Of a DNA stretch of 64,000 nt, positions 12,855 to 24,553 are shown one piece after another. Where the stretch lies: the NCBI GenBank assembly GCA_963678705.1, contig OY783205.1:1860001-1924000 (forward strand), in the 5' to 3' direction. Below the pieces are notes generated by a model. It made no database searches. It was given only the letters and a program-made list of their open reading frames with translations, and was not told the origin of the DNA. Within the stretch, counting starts at the first letter, position 1. Each line of letters begins with the position of its first letter. The stretch is from Panorpa germanica (taxonomy: Eukaryota; Arthropoda; Insecta; Mecoptera; Panorpidae). Both the position numbers and the translations under genes were made by a program.

Positions 12855-13790
12855 CATGGATTATAGCTTTCTGAGTCTTCCTGAATACGAGTGGTTTACT
12901 GTATATTTATTTATTAACCTATGTCCTTGCTGTAGGCTGGTAAATGCAAGCGATCCCGTTGCGTTCTGCATTCGAACATTTTGGCAACTACGAGTCCGGG
13001 GTCCAGTGTCAGTGTCGTTTCAGGTCATTAACATGTCCCAAGGTGAAATAATTTGCATTTGGATGTTTGATAAATGAACTATCAAAGCGATATTTAACTC
13101 CATTCGTTTCAAGATATTCAAACTGATACATAAATTAAAATAAAACGTTAAAATTAAAACAAAGCCTAATATACCCGTTGCGGGCGTTCTTACCTCTGAA
13201 AATAAACATTCAAGAAATGACGTTGGTCAGAGCCATACTAGGATCTATTTTGTACAAACCTGGGATTTAAAAACCTAAAAACAATTTCAGATTTCTTAAT
13301 AATCACAAAATATAGATGTTACCTTACATTAATGTAATATTTTACCTAAAAACATCTAGTAATATTTAATTTATTTTTCAATGCAGAACTAAATTTTATT
13401 GGTTTTTTTTTACTTTTGTGCCATATATTTTATTTTTTTTAAGAATTTCCTCCGAGACCCGAAACTCTTGGCAGGCCGAGCTGTGCATGTGTGCATTTTG
13501 TGCAAGCCAGACAAGGGTGCCGGAAAATGATGGGCGCTTTTTTATTAACAAAATGTAATAAATCCGGTAGTCTGAACTTATTTTCCTTTTATTCTATAAT
13601 TTATTTCTGTGTATAGGATTAGAAAAACAAAATTTCATAAGAAAAAATGTAGCAATAATTACTTCAAGAAAATTGAGCATAGAGGGATGGTTCTGTAGGA
13701 GGTGGGATTATCCTTATTACTTCTGTTAAATATTCTAAAGTTGCTGGTGATTTAGCTATTTAATAAAATTTGTCTTTCCTTTTTCCACTT

Positions 13791-14488
13791 AATGGGCTTG
13801 TGTACTCATTTTTTAGGGGTCGATTTTTCAATTGTTGATATATTGGCGTTTTTATTTTAATAAATATGTTAATGTTGACGGAGATATAGCAATTAAACAT
13901 ATGAATTGTAGTTTTACCGCAACATATGTCGGCCATATTTATGATGTAACATGTCTGTACTATTAAATGTAGATTAGTTATTTTTTCTGTGGATAAGAGT
14001 TCTGTGTTGAATGTGTTATTTCTTTTACGCTCTGTTGCATGAAAGAGATAGCATCTTAGCGGATGTGATGTCACATGTCTAGGAATATTCTATAACGTTG
14101 AATCCCTTTAATAATTAAAGAGGTAAAATGACTTTTTTATTTGTTATATCTCTTAACATATAAGGAGTTATTAAAAAATAATTGGACATTAGAGGTTCTA
14201 GTAACCCAGTAAACATTTTGGAGCCACTTTGACATCATATTGAAGATGCGTCATGATTTTGTCATGAAAGAGTTCATTTATAGTTCAGTTTCTCACATTT
14301 TTTCATATAAAATGTCTACTTTATCGGCTACAAATGGCGAAATTACTCCACCTGTCGGAATACAAATGAAGATAAAGTTGATGCGAACTATAATTGAAGT
14401 GAAATAGTGATAGAAACGTCACTAAATAGGGTACTTCACCAAATTGTTTACTGGGAACCACCTTTTTTAATAATAGCACAAGCCCAAT
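13791..14488 (+). mobile_element. AATGGGCTTGTG-family MITE with a nested MITE
   Basis: Both ends are present (AATGGGCTTGTG and CACAAGCCCAAT). The central third is diverged from the common copies, while the outer thirds match well. A CCCAGTAAAC-ended element (14205-14455) has inserted near the right end at a GTAACCCA target, so this copy is the older of the two. Confidence 0.85.
14205..14455 (+). mobile_element. CCCAGTAAAC-ended MITE, copy 2 (251 bp), nested
   Basis: The inverted termini are CCCAGTAAAC and GTTTACTGGG. The flanks are AA on both sides (14203-14204 and 14456-14457). It sits inside the MITE at 13791-14488. Confidence 0.88.
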
Positions 14489-14754
14489 ACATTTTACTAT
14501 TTCATTTTCATCATAACTTACATAAGACCATTTTGTATCCTAGATGCTGCCCTGACTTAGCTACTTCCTTACGTAAAAGGTGCCCAAACCAAACAAATAA
14601 TTCAGCAGGACCATAGGACGACGATGACAATGACCATTATCCGCTTGCCCCCCCAACTTATCCATCGTGTTAAAACAAAACAAAAAGGAACAATTGATTT
14701 TTATTCTTTAAGAACTGCATTTGCATTAGCAGAAGTGTTCGCATTGAATGCATA

Positions 14755-17700
14755 ATGTGGTGGCTTAGTCGGTGTCGGTGTCAGTATCAGTGTTTCTATA
14801 TTGTTGTTGTTTTTATTATTTTAGGGAGCGCTTTAAATGAAGGTAATATCTGTATTAGCTATTACTATCTAACACTTTTTTAATATCGTTTATATATATA
14901 TACAGATTCGGCATTCGAAGTGTTACCAATTTCACGCTGCTGTAGCAACCAAACGGGGCGTCAGTCTGTTATGTTGTTTAAAAGATTAGAGGAGCATATC
15001 GTTTTACGTCGCAGTTAAGAAAAGTGATCGAAATGGAATTCAAACGTAACAGTGTTATTGCTTTGTATTAGGTTGGAAAGTCGCCCCCAGTATCGGTGTT
15101 TGTAGGTCAGGATTATTATTTATTTTTCAGTGATATCAGGACCGCATTAGAGTTAATCTGGGAGCTATGCACCCCCAAGTTAATTGTGTTATTACCTTTC
15201 ATAAGCGGTCTTTTCCATGTGCCATGGCCCTCTTAACGAAATCCTAAGGCCGTGGGAAAAGTATTGTCACACTTGTTGCAGTCAAAATTTGCATTTTTAA
15301 CTTACGAACCGACTTATTTTGAAAGGGATGTTTTGTGATATATGTAGGTCATTAAATAAATTTTAAGATTGTTATAAGCTACTCTGTATTAACCTCGCAC
15401 AAAGTGTTGCCGCTATGGTCAATCGCTTTTTAGTTATTTCCTCATAACCTCAAATTCTGCACTTGCAATAATTTTCCATTAATTTTTTTAAAAATAGATG
15501 TTTCTCATTAAAAATGTTCTTAAGGAGGTATAGGACATAAACGTAAATGATGAAAGCGTCGTGAAATTTGGAGGGTCGATACAAATAGTTAAAATACATG
15601 CTGTCTTAAAATTTTAAAAATAGTCATTTTCCATACAACTCATAATTTTTAGCTCAATTTCACCACATAATATAACTTTTAACTATAAAAAAATGGTGAC
15701 ACGATTTTCAAAAACTAGGTGTATATAAAAGAATCTTTTCTGTAACTATTACAAAAAGAAAATTATCAAAAGGATACCCACCCATATACGAAAATATTTA
15801 AATAAATCTAGTAAAAAACTGTAATTGTGGATTATGAACCGGCAACGTTGCAAATGCCAATTTGAGCGGGAAATTCAAAATCGGAATAAATATTTTATAA
15901 AATATAACAATTTATTTGTCAAAGAACCAAATCACGCATGCGTCAACACACGTAAATTTACAGCGTTGCCAAATTTATTATTCCTTTTTCAAAATATTTA
16001 ATTTGAATTTAAATTGAATTAATACAAATTTGATATTAATTATAGGTAATTTTTCATTTATTAAACTATTATATGCATAAAAAAATCATTTTAATTAGTA
16101 AATAACAGTTTAATAGGGAATTGAAAAATTCATTTTCAAAGGTACAGTCCCAATATTTGCTCGTCCCAAAGCTTTGTACAAACAACCAAATTAACTTCTG
16201 TTTATTCAATAAACGTAAAACATTTATTCAACTGAAAATTGTTCATTTATTATACAGTTTACGTATAACAAAAGCGTGAAGCGCTTAATATCGCATCTGC
16301 TATAGAATAGGGTCTTTCAACAAGAGGTTTTATAATTTTAAAGGTGTTTCAATAAAGGGTGTTATTTTGAATCAACAGAAAAACGCAATTTTCGTGAAAA
16401 GTGATGATATTTTTATTTTAATTCAAAAAACAAACTCTGAGGTTATTAATGGATCGCAATATTTCACCGCAATGACGGTTTTATGTTGACAAATAAAAAA
16501 TGATGCGAAATTTAAAATGACTTGTTTATTTAACGTCCATTTGGTAAAGTGTCCGAATGCACCACCCGCGATGGTCGATGAAATCTAGGTCAGCTGTAGC
16601 ATTCTTTTGGTTTAGTTTATTTTAAAGTCCAACCAATGCTGCCATATATAATATGAAATTGAAATTATTTTTAACTTTTATATTTTTTATACTTGCAGTA
16701 GTACCAACCGTGTCTTTTTCAGTCTAATATATTGGTGAAGGAAGTAGAAAATTAAAATTAAAAAAAAAATAAAAACATTTCTGTTACTTTCAAATTACTT
16801 TAAAGTGGGGAATAAAGTGAAATTTTATACAAAAAAAATAAATTTTTACATTGGTTCACATATAGGCCTGAGGCCTATATTCTAGGGTGGACTTTTATCT
16901 AGGTCTAAACTGGGGATGGCGATCTGAGATCGATTAATCGAAGAATCAATTTTTTAAATCGATCCCCTGAATCCCCTTAAACACTTGAAAATAAAGATTT
17001 GATTTTTTTTTTGTAAGAATGCAACTACATAATTATTTACATTATTTATTATAAACGTGAACATGAAATATTGGGAATTATAATTATTTTATTCTATAAT
17101 AAATAACGTACATGATTTTATTGATTAATCAAAAATCACTCTTCACTTATTCTTTAATTTTAAATTGTGTATTTTTAACAAATTTAATAAAAATAAAAAT
17201 CGATAAAAGATTGTTTTTTTTTGGGTTAGTGTCTTTTTTTATATATAAAATCTCAAAAAGAATCGAAAAATCGATCTTCTAGACTTTGATTTTTTTCTGA
17301 ATCGATTCTTTAGACTTCGATTCGAATCGGTTAAAAAATCGATCTTTTTTAAGAGGAATCGCCATTCCTAGTCTAAACTTCTTACTTGAACACAACAATA
17401 AAAGCTGATTTGCTTATACAACGAATTGATATTCAACTATTTGAAACATTTGTTAAAGGTGCGTTCATCGAGCAATGCAGGACTCCACACGGTAAGCCAG
17501 GATATTGCGTCGTCATAGACAGCTGCCCGGAGATCTTGCAACTTGTTCCACTTGCTGCTAACAACTCAAATATTCTACAATTCTTAAGAAACTCGTTTTG
17601 TGGATTTCAAGGAAATGATCCTAAGGTCAGTAAATGCTTGTGTTTAAAAATGGGCTTGTGAACACTGGCGTAGCTAGGTATGGGCCAGTCGGTGCTGGGC

Positions 17701-20700
17701 ACCGGGGCCCTCAAGCTCAGGGGGCCCTCGGACCAAGACCAGCAAACCTCATATTGTACTAGCTAAAAATTCTCCAACCTTTGGAATGTAAATAAAATAG
17801 GTTGCAACACGACTTTAAGGTAGTACTGTCGGTCAGAGATCAATGACCGGTAAGTCATATCAAGTTCTATTAATTATTTTGCAATGTTTATTTTTAGAGA
17901 AAAATTATTGTAATGTGTTAGAGCAGTGCTTAGTTTCATTTAAGTTTTTTATATGTAAAAGAAAGAGACAGCAATATTATTTCAAAAATATTTATAAAGT
18001 AAATAATTTATGTAACTATAGCAACGCATCAGTGTTTTGTTTATATTTGAACACGTGCACCATCAAGTTCTATTAATTATTTTGCAATGTTTCATTTTAA
18101 AGAAATATTTTTATAATGTGTTAGAGCAGTGCATAGTTTTATACATTATTTTTATATGTAAAAAAAGAGACAGCAATATTATTTTAAAAATATTTATAAA
18201 GTAAACAATTGTATGTAATGTTAGGGTTATGTCGGTGGTTGTCTTGCAGATAAAGAGGAGTCTGAGACATGTTCGACTGAATAATGATTGTCAGTTGAAG
18301 AAAAGAGATGAATATAGTTTCCACATCAATCTAATAGAATAATTAGGAACTACGTACTTATTTGAATTAAAAAAAATATTTGATTCGTTTGCAAGTCGAA
18401 ACTTGAACGACAAACCATTGTCGAGTGGGTGCTGATAGTGTGGAAAGAGAGGTGTAAGGGGCATGTGCAGTTTCATTATTTTAACTCTTGTTTCAAATTC
18501 TTATATAGAGATGTACGCGCCAAATTCAAAATTTACTGGCCTAGAATTTTTTAATAAATTCACTTAGATATATATTTTGAGTCAAGCTCAGGGGGCCCTC
18601 GGACTAAGACCAGCAAACCTCATATTGTATTAGCTAAAAATTCTCCAACCTTTGGAATGTAAATAAAATAGGTTGCAGCACGACTTTAAGGTAGTACTGT
18701 CGGTCAGAGAGTTACCGTTTAATATTTTCTAAAATTTGGTATATTAGTAGATTATAATAAGATAATGACCTCGTTAAATTTTAGAAAAACTGCAGAGAAC
18801 CAGTAAAAATATATTGAGGCTCTGGGGCAACGAAGGAGCGGAGGCCCCTAATTATTTTCCGAATAAAAGAAACAATTTTTTTCCGTCAAGTCTTTCAAAA
18901 ATTTATTGCTTTTATGTCTATTGTAGTTGCCCCTCTCTTAAGAGGAGCTCCTACACAATTGTGGAGGTCCCGTGGCAGTAGCCCCGCCCGCCCTCCTTCA
19001 AATTCGGGCCTTTACGACATAATGTATAAGAGTACAGCTATCTTGAACATAAAATTTTGATATTATAAAGGTAGTAAACAAAGATAACTAAAATCAATAA
19101 AATTTTCTTCTCCAAATTTTAATACCGTTTTGTGCCGTTAAAGATATGACTAAAAATTAAGATAAGATAAAAATAAAATTCTTATTATAATATCTCCGTC
19201 AAATTAATGTCATATTTCAATATTTCGACGACAATAATCAACGTTTCGATATTTTAAAATTTAAAAAAAAATATGTTTTTGAAAAATGAGTCCACTAGTA
19301 TATTTTGAATTTTGGTCCATGCCTTATATCAACAGTAGTGACATATTTTCGTTGTTGTGCAATTTCAGGTGTGTTGTTCGCGATCCCCAGCTTTTCGACT
19401 TCCTACAATTGAAGCTGACCAATGCGGATACAGATTGAAGATACAGAGAAATCCTCCGGCTAAAGCTGCTCAAGTAGAATCAGGTATGAAAAGAGAACCT
19501 GTGTGGTGTTGCCCACTTTGAATGGTGCAGGATTTGTTCTGAATGCTACAAACAAATATTTATAAAGTAATGCTAAATTTACATCGCCATTCTACGCCAG
19601 TTGCGACCTAATTGCCCCGTCGTTGTTAGCACGTGCATATTTGTACTACTATTTATAAACAGGTTAATTTATAACAATTAACAATTTATGTAAAACTGCA
19701 CTGTATATTGAGAAAGTAATTATCAAACCCAATTAAATCAAACCAAATATCCAATTATTTTTATTCAATTATTAAAATTATGTAAGTTATTAACGATTGA
19801 AATAGTTCCCTTTAATAATTAAAATTAATAAAAAAATAACTTCTTTCCCCGCTACTATTTGCCAGACTTTAACATCACTCTTAAACAGGAGAAGTGTAAA
19901 AGCGATGCAGTACTAAACGTCAAAGCTATAGCAGCTGTTGAGTCGACCCATAATGTTTTAATATAATTTCATAATATAAAATGATTTAATAAAATAAAAA
20001 CGCCATATTAGTATATTAACCAATATTTTTTTAAATGAAGAATTAATAAATCGACCCCTGAAAAATGAGTTAACAAACCAATTGAGCTCATATCTTGAAT
20101 CATTTTTATAAAACGGTACTTTTTATTGATAACCTTTTTTATCACAACCTCGGGCGTCTGATGATTTTTTAATCAGTAACGTAACGTTAGAAGATATTAA
20201 CAATTTAGAGCGGGACCCAAAATTTAAGGGGGGCAACATTACTTCGTTTAAACGATTTGTGACGTCAGAATAGATGAGTGCTCTTCTTCCCACTTATTTT
20301 TGATCTACGTAATTGTGATGTTTCTAGGAGACTGGCCCTGGGTCGCCATCTTAGGGTACCGATATTCCTCCTTTTCCAGACCGAGGTGGTACTGTGGGGG
20401 CGCTTTGATCACCACGCGACATGTTTTGACGGCCGCCCACTGCGTTCAGTACAGGAACGACTTGTAAGAACCAACATTTTAACAACGACATTGTTTTGCT
20501 GTAGCTCTCAGTTTTTAGTCACAAATGGTCACAAAGAAGTTGTCGAATGCAAACTGGTTACCTTTGTTTGTTTCCACTTTTATTTTTATTCTATAGTTTT
20601 ATAACATTTTCGTTAAGTGGTTTAATTTCTGAAACGCATGCAAGTGATGTTAACGCCGCTAAGTATGTTTAAAGAGGTATAGGACGTTAACGTAAATGAT

Positions 20701-23322
20701 GAAAACGTTGTGAAATTTGGAGGGTCGATACAAATAGTTAAAATACATGCTGTCTCAAAATAGCTTAGAGATCTAGGGTTCCTAGTTTTCTTTTTATACA
20801 TGATTAAAAATACTGATTTTCCATACAACTCATAATTTTTAGCTCAATTTCACCACATAATATAACTTTTAACTATAAAAAAATGGTGACACGGCTTTCA
20901 AAAACTAGGTGTATATAAAAGAATCTTTTCTGTAACTATTGCAAAAAGAAAATTATCAAGAGGATACCTCTATACGAAAATATTTAAATAAAATCAGTAA
21001 GAAACAGTAAGTGTAGGTTATAAGCCGGCAACGTTGCAAATCCCAATTTGAGCGGGAAATTCAAAATCGGAATAAAAGATTTATAAAATATAATAATTTA
21101 TTTGTCAAAGAACCAAATCACTCATGCGTTAACACACGTAAATTTACAGCGTTGCCAAATTTATTATTCCTTTTTAAAAATATTTAATTTGAATTTAAAT
21201 TGAATTAATATAAATTTGATATTAATTATAGGTAACTTTTCATTTACTTAACTATTATATGCATAAAAAAATCATTTTAACTAGCAAATAGCAGTTTAAT
21301 AGGGAATTGAAAAATTCAGTTACAAAGATAAACTTTTTGCATTGACGGTACGTCCTGTACCTCCTTAAGCTTATAAACGATTCCACATTTTTTCAGATCA
21401 TTGGTACGACTGGGAGAGGTGCAGCTCTACAATGACAGGGATAATGCCATCGACATGCCTATTGCCAAATCTTTAGTTCATAGCGCATACAACCCGTATA
21501 CGTTAAGGAATGACATCGCCTTGCTGACGTTGAAGGAAGAAGTTGACATTACTGGTAAGTACTTATGACGTTGATTGCAGTATACACGTAATCCGACCTT
21601 TGTCATTGCAGCCTTCGTCAGACCAATATGTCTTCCAATACAGGACGATTGGGCCACGCAGGATTACGCCCAACGCGACCCATTACCTTATGTCGTGGGA
21701 TGGAGGACAATATTTATTGGTAATTTCTTTTAAATTCACTGTTATTGTAAAGGACCTCACAGAGGGCCCAGGCAAGATAAAGTAGCTGGATAAACAAAAA
21801 GATGAATTTTTCCAGGGACTTCAAGCAGCGATCGTTTGTTGGAGGCCCCGTTGAATATCGTCTCGAACAACCAATGCAGTTCTGTCTATTCCAGGGTGGT
21901 TTCACGAATTAAAATCGACGAAAACAAAATCTGCGCTGGAGTTTATCCCAAGAAAGCTTGCGGAGATGTGTGCCTTGTAGACATCGGAGGGCCATTGATG
22001 CTTCCCAAGGTACGTAATTAATTAATTGCCCTGTAGATTTTAGGGCTCGCATCAAATGCATTAGATTAATTGTATGAATACCAATAAATACCATCGATAT
22101 AGCACCGTATTCACCGTATTTACCATATTTACCATATCTGGTCCCGTGTGGCTTTTTTATGTTGCCCGCGTACTCGTGCAGCGTCTATTAAAGTTATAAA
22201 GCAAATTCGAGGAATGAGCTGAAGACCACACCGGAAAGCAACTATAAAATGTATACTAATTTTAAAAGATAAAATGTGACTAATGGGCTGGTGTCCTCAT
22301 TTTTTTGTGGTCGATTTTTCAATTGTTGATTAAAATTGATGTTAATAAATGTGTATTGGCGTGTCTATTTTATTAAATATCTAAATGTTAACGGAGTTAT
22401 AGCAAATAAAAGATTGAATTGTAGTTTTAGCGCCAGAAATGGTCGGCCATATTTGTATGACGTGAAATGCATTTTAACGTCAGTTATTTGTGGAGTAGGT
22501 CAGTGCAGTGGTAATGTTTTGTAGCTGTTGGTAGTCAAATAATCAAGTTACGTCAAATAATAATAAGTTTTTATTTTATGTAACCCTGCTAAGGCAGACA
22601 TAATATTGAAATTTGATTGTTCCTTGAAATAGCTATAAATAATATTTGTTATTTTGATATACAAATACATATAGCAGAAATTTATGAGCTGTAAGGTTGG
22701 TAACCTTACACAAGGATTGTGATGTCACGTGCACTTGGAATGTGTACAACGTTGAATCTCTTTAATAATTAAAGAGACAAAATGACTTTTTTAATTGTTA
22801 ATATCTCTTAACATATAAGGAGTTATTAAAAAATAATTGAACATTTGAGGTTCTAGTAACCCACTTTATCAATATAAAGTACACTTTTATAGAAATTAAG
22901 ACATAAGACACAAGCCCATTAAAAAAAAAAGTAAGGGTAGGTTTTCGAAACTTTTAAGAAAATAATTAGTTTAAGAAATGGAAATTTCACATGAAAAAAG
23001 TCATAAATAATGTAATATTGTACTTTGATGTCACTGTACTATGAGTATATTCGTATAATTGTCAATAAAACAATAAATTAATAATATCTTCTATAACATT
23101 AAAAAATAATTAAGTATAATTGGAGATTTATGGTTCTGATAACCAACTTTATCAATTAATTTGTTTCAGATAACTCAAAATGACGGCAACCGTCCATATT
23201 ACAATTACCATTTAATTGGGATTCTGTCATACGGCTACAGATGCGCAGATTCAGGTTTCCCGGGCATCTTCACCAGAGTTCAGCCCTTCATACCATGGAT
23301 TCAATCTCATGTGTACTTATAA
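14755..23322 (+). CDS. CLIP-domain serine protease homologue (catalytically inactive)
   Basis: A secreted haemolymph-type protein with an N-terminal CLIP domain and a chymotrypsin-fold domain. Eight exons join in phase: 14755-14842, 17459-17625, 19369-19483, 20328-20463, 21397-21554, 21612-21719, 21816-22009, 23170-23322, giving 372 residues. Residues 1-26 are a signal peptide (hydrophobic [13 protein letters not shown]). The CLIP domain has six cysteines: C36, C46, C52, C77, C87 and C88. The protease domain keeps His161 (LTAAHC) and Asp208 (NDIALL), but the GDSGGP site reads VDIGGP, with Ile314 for the catalytic Ser and Val312 for the oxyanion Gly. No R-IVGG activation site is seen; the region before GDWPW reads [13 protein letters not shown]. 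It is therefore a serine protease homologue, a class that acts as a cofactor, for example in prophenoloxidase activation. The exact role is unknown. MITEs occupy introns 1, 4 and 7, and a hAT derivative occupies intron 2. Confidence 0.92.
15524..16150 (+). mobile_element. TTAA-targeting MITE, copy 1, right end lost
   Basis: Starts with GGAGGTATAGGACAT directly after a TTAA (15520-15523). It matches the copy at 20673 over about 620 bp, apart from a 58-bp segment around 15610 present only in the other copy. Similarity stops at GGTACAGTCCC, where the right terminus should begin. It lies in intron 1 of the CLIP protein gene. Confidence 0.75.
16151..17458. other. Remainder of intron 1 of the CLIP gene
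   Basis: AT-rich intronic sequence. At 16920-17370 there are several nearly palindromic blocks containing ATCGATT/AATCGAT (for example 16930-16970 and 17260-17350), arranged as loose inverted repeats that may be the two ends of an old, short element. No coding potential was seen. Confidence 0.4.
17663..19000 (+). mobile_element. hAT-like derivative in CLIP gene intron 2
   Basis: Begins CACTGGCGTAGCTAGG and continues with a GC-rich GGGCACCGGGGCCCTC stretch, the style of terminus common to hAT elements in insects. The presumed right side near 18940-19000 has GTGGCAGTAGCCCCGCCC, but a clean terminus is not found. A block of about 130 bp (17711-17840) is repeated in direct orientation at 18583-18710. 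It lies immediately after a 12-bp stretch identical to the AATGGGCTTGTG MITE terminus (17649-17660). Confidence 0.5.
17851..18215 (+). repeat. Tandem duplication, ~207-bp period, two units
   Basis: Two adjacent units begin ATCAAGTTCTATTAATTATT (at about 17855 and 18062) and share the later landmarks TGTGTTAGAGCAGTGC and GAGACAGCAATATTATTT. They lie between the two 130-bp direct repeats of the hAT-like element. Confidence 0.8.
19676..20090 (-). repeat. Old relic of AATGGGCTTGTG-family MITE
   Basis: Scattered family blocks in reverse order: a TGTATATTGAGAAAGTAATTA-like segment near the left, a CCCTTTAATAATTAAA block, and near the right end TCGACCCCTGAAAAATGAGT. Strongly diverged; it lies in the CLIP gene intron 3. 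Confidence 0.45.
20673..21364 (+). mobile_element. TTAA-targeting MITE, copy 2, complete (692 bp)
   Basis: Bounded by TTAA on both sides (20669-20672, 21365-21368). The termini are inverted repeats, AGAGGTATAGGACGT on the left and the complement of GGAGGTACAGGACGT on the right. A TTAA duplication fits piggyBac or Kolobok-type transposition; no transposase is encoded, so I do not choose between them. It lies in the CLIP gene intron 4. Confidence 0.8.
22282..22920 (+). mobile_element. AATGGGCTTGTG-family MITE, complete (639 bp)
   Basis: Full-length copy in CLIP gene intron 7, with AATGGGCTGGTG on the left and CACAAGCCCATT on the right. The body matches the copy at 50963 in the same orientation and those at 27014 and 45007 in reverse. 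Confidence 0.92.
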
Positions 23323-23493
23323 GATTCGTCCATTGTTTTGACTTTTCGTATTAACTATATTGTAGCCTGTATACCTATTGTTGTATTTTATGTTTTTTAC
23401 CGTATTTATATTAGTAGTACGTAATAGTACGCATGCGCAATAACGATTTTTTTAAAAGACAGCTAGACTTGCTTAGACCTGCATCGCATAGGT

Positions 23494-24219
23494 CAGTAGT
23501 GGCGAGCATATGGCACGCGAGCCAGAGATAGCACGTACGAAAATTTTGCTTAGTTCTTTAGTTTAACTGGGAACAGCTATTCTATCAAGTTTTTCTTCCA
23601 CATCCTGTGAATCAGTTTTTTCTGAATTAAATTCTACAGAAATAGAATATATGACTAACGAATATTACCATACAAAATAAAATAAACAACAACAAAAATT
23701 CCATTGATTAATGTCAATTATTATATAATGTATTAAGTATTCGGTTTCATTTGATTGTCCCTGTTTTAATTGAGTGTCTTGCAAGTCTTGTTGAGTTGTT
23801 TTTCGGTGAGCACAAATGTTGCTTAAGCTACTAGTATTGTGATTGTGAAAATCGGCGTTGATGGAAAATTCCAAAATTATATTAAATTTTTCTTTGATTT
23901 AAAATTTTTTTCTTTTTGTAAATTTTTGTACGTTTTGGGAAATTTTATTACATGTTTACGTAATAATTACGTATTTTGTAGCGTTGGTATTTTTTTTATT
24001 TTAAATTTATTTGTACATCCACAGATTGTTACTATGTAGTTTCAAGGTAAAAATATTATGTCTAAAAGCATAATATATGTTTAGTTTAGTTTTTGTATAT
24101 TAATTTTTAAATTGTCTTAATAAAATTCTAAACCACCTATAATTTTATCAATTTAATAATTAAATAAGTAATATTTGTAATTTTCTGGCACGCGCACGTA
24201 AAAAGGTTCGCCACCACTG
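23494..24219 (+). mobile_element. hAT deletion derivative (726 bp)
   Basis: The ends are imperfect inverted repeats of CAGTAGTGGCGAGCATATGG on the left and, on the right, a complement reading CAGTGGTGGCGAACCTTTTT; both continue into GGCACGCG-type sequence. This is the widespread CAGTGGTGGCGAACC hAT terminus. The presumed 8-bp flanks do not match, so the insertion is old. It carries a transposase C-terminal remnant. Confidence 0.75.
23576..23680 (+). pseudogene. hAT transposase C-terminal remnant
   Basis: A short frame ending at the TAA 23678-23680 contains ILSSFSSTSCESVFSELN, which matches the hAT dimerisation signature (FxSTYxCExxFSxxN) followed by a LTNEH-like position (here MTNEY). Only about 35 residues remain. 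The position inside hAT-type termini supports the call. Confidence 0.65.
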
Positions 24220-24553
24220 GCTATTTTTTGAAGCCGGTTTTTACCAGACACATTAATTTTTCGCTCTTAATGGTTTTGGAATATTTTTAATAGACAGTTT
24301 GTGTAAAAAATGATAATTATTAATTAGATTAAGTTTTCACATAAATTTATTTAATTGTATAAATAACAAATAAAGTATAGGTATATACAATAAATTTTTG
24401 ATTCTTTTCTTAAAAACTTGCTCCACGAAAGTGTAGGTGTAAATGACCGAGTAATTTGGCCGCAACTTTTCTTCAAATGATTTACGACCGGCGCCGGTTT
24501 TCCGGCGTGCAAAGTTGCTAATGTAAGTGAAGTAATAGTTTATGTTTAAACCT

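Noticed and set aside
19484-20327. A missing exon carrying the R-IVGG protease activation site
   Set aside because: I looked for a phase-1/phase-1 exon with this motif and found none. Exon 3 joins exon 4 in phase to give a natural GDWPW. It is kept only as a check in the findings.
21543-22094. Several 60-80-codon frames around the CLIP protease exons
   Set aside because: They mix exon and intron sequence or are antisense; the spliced gene model explains the region.
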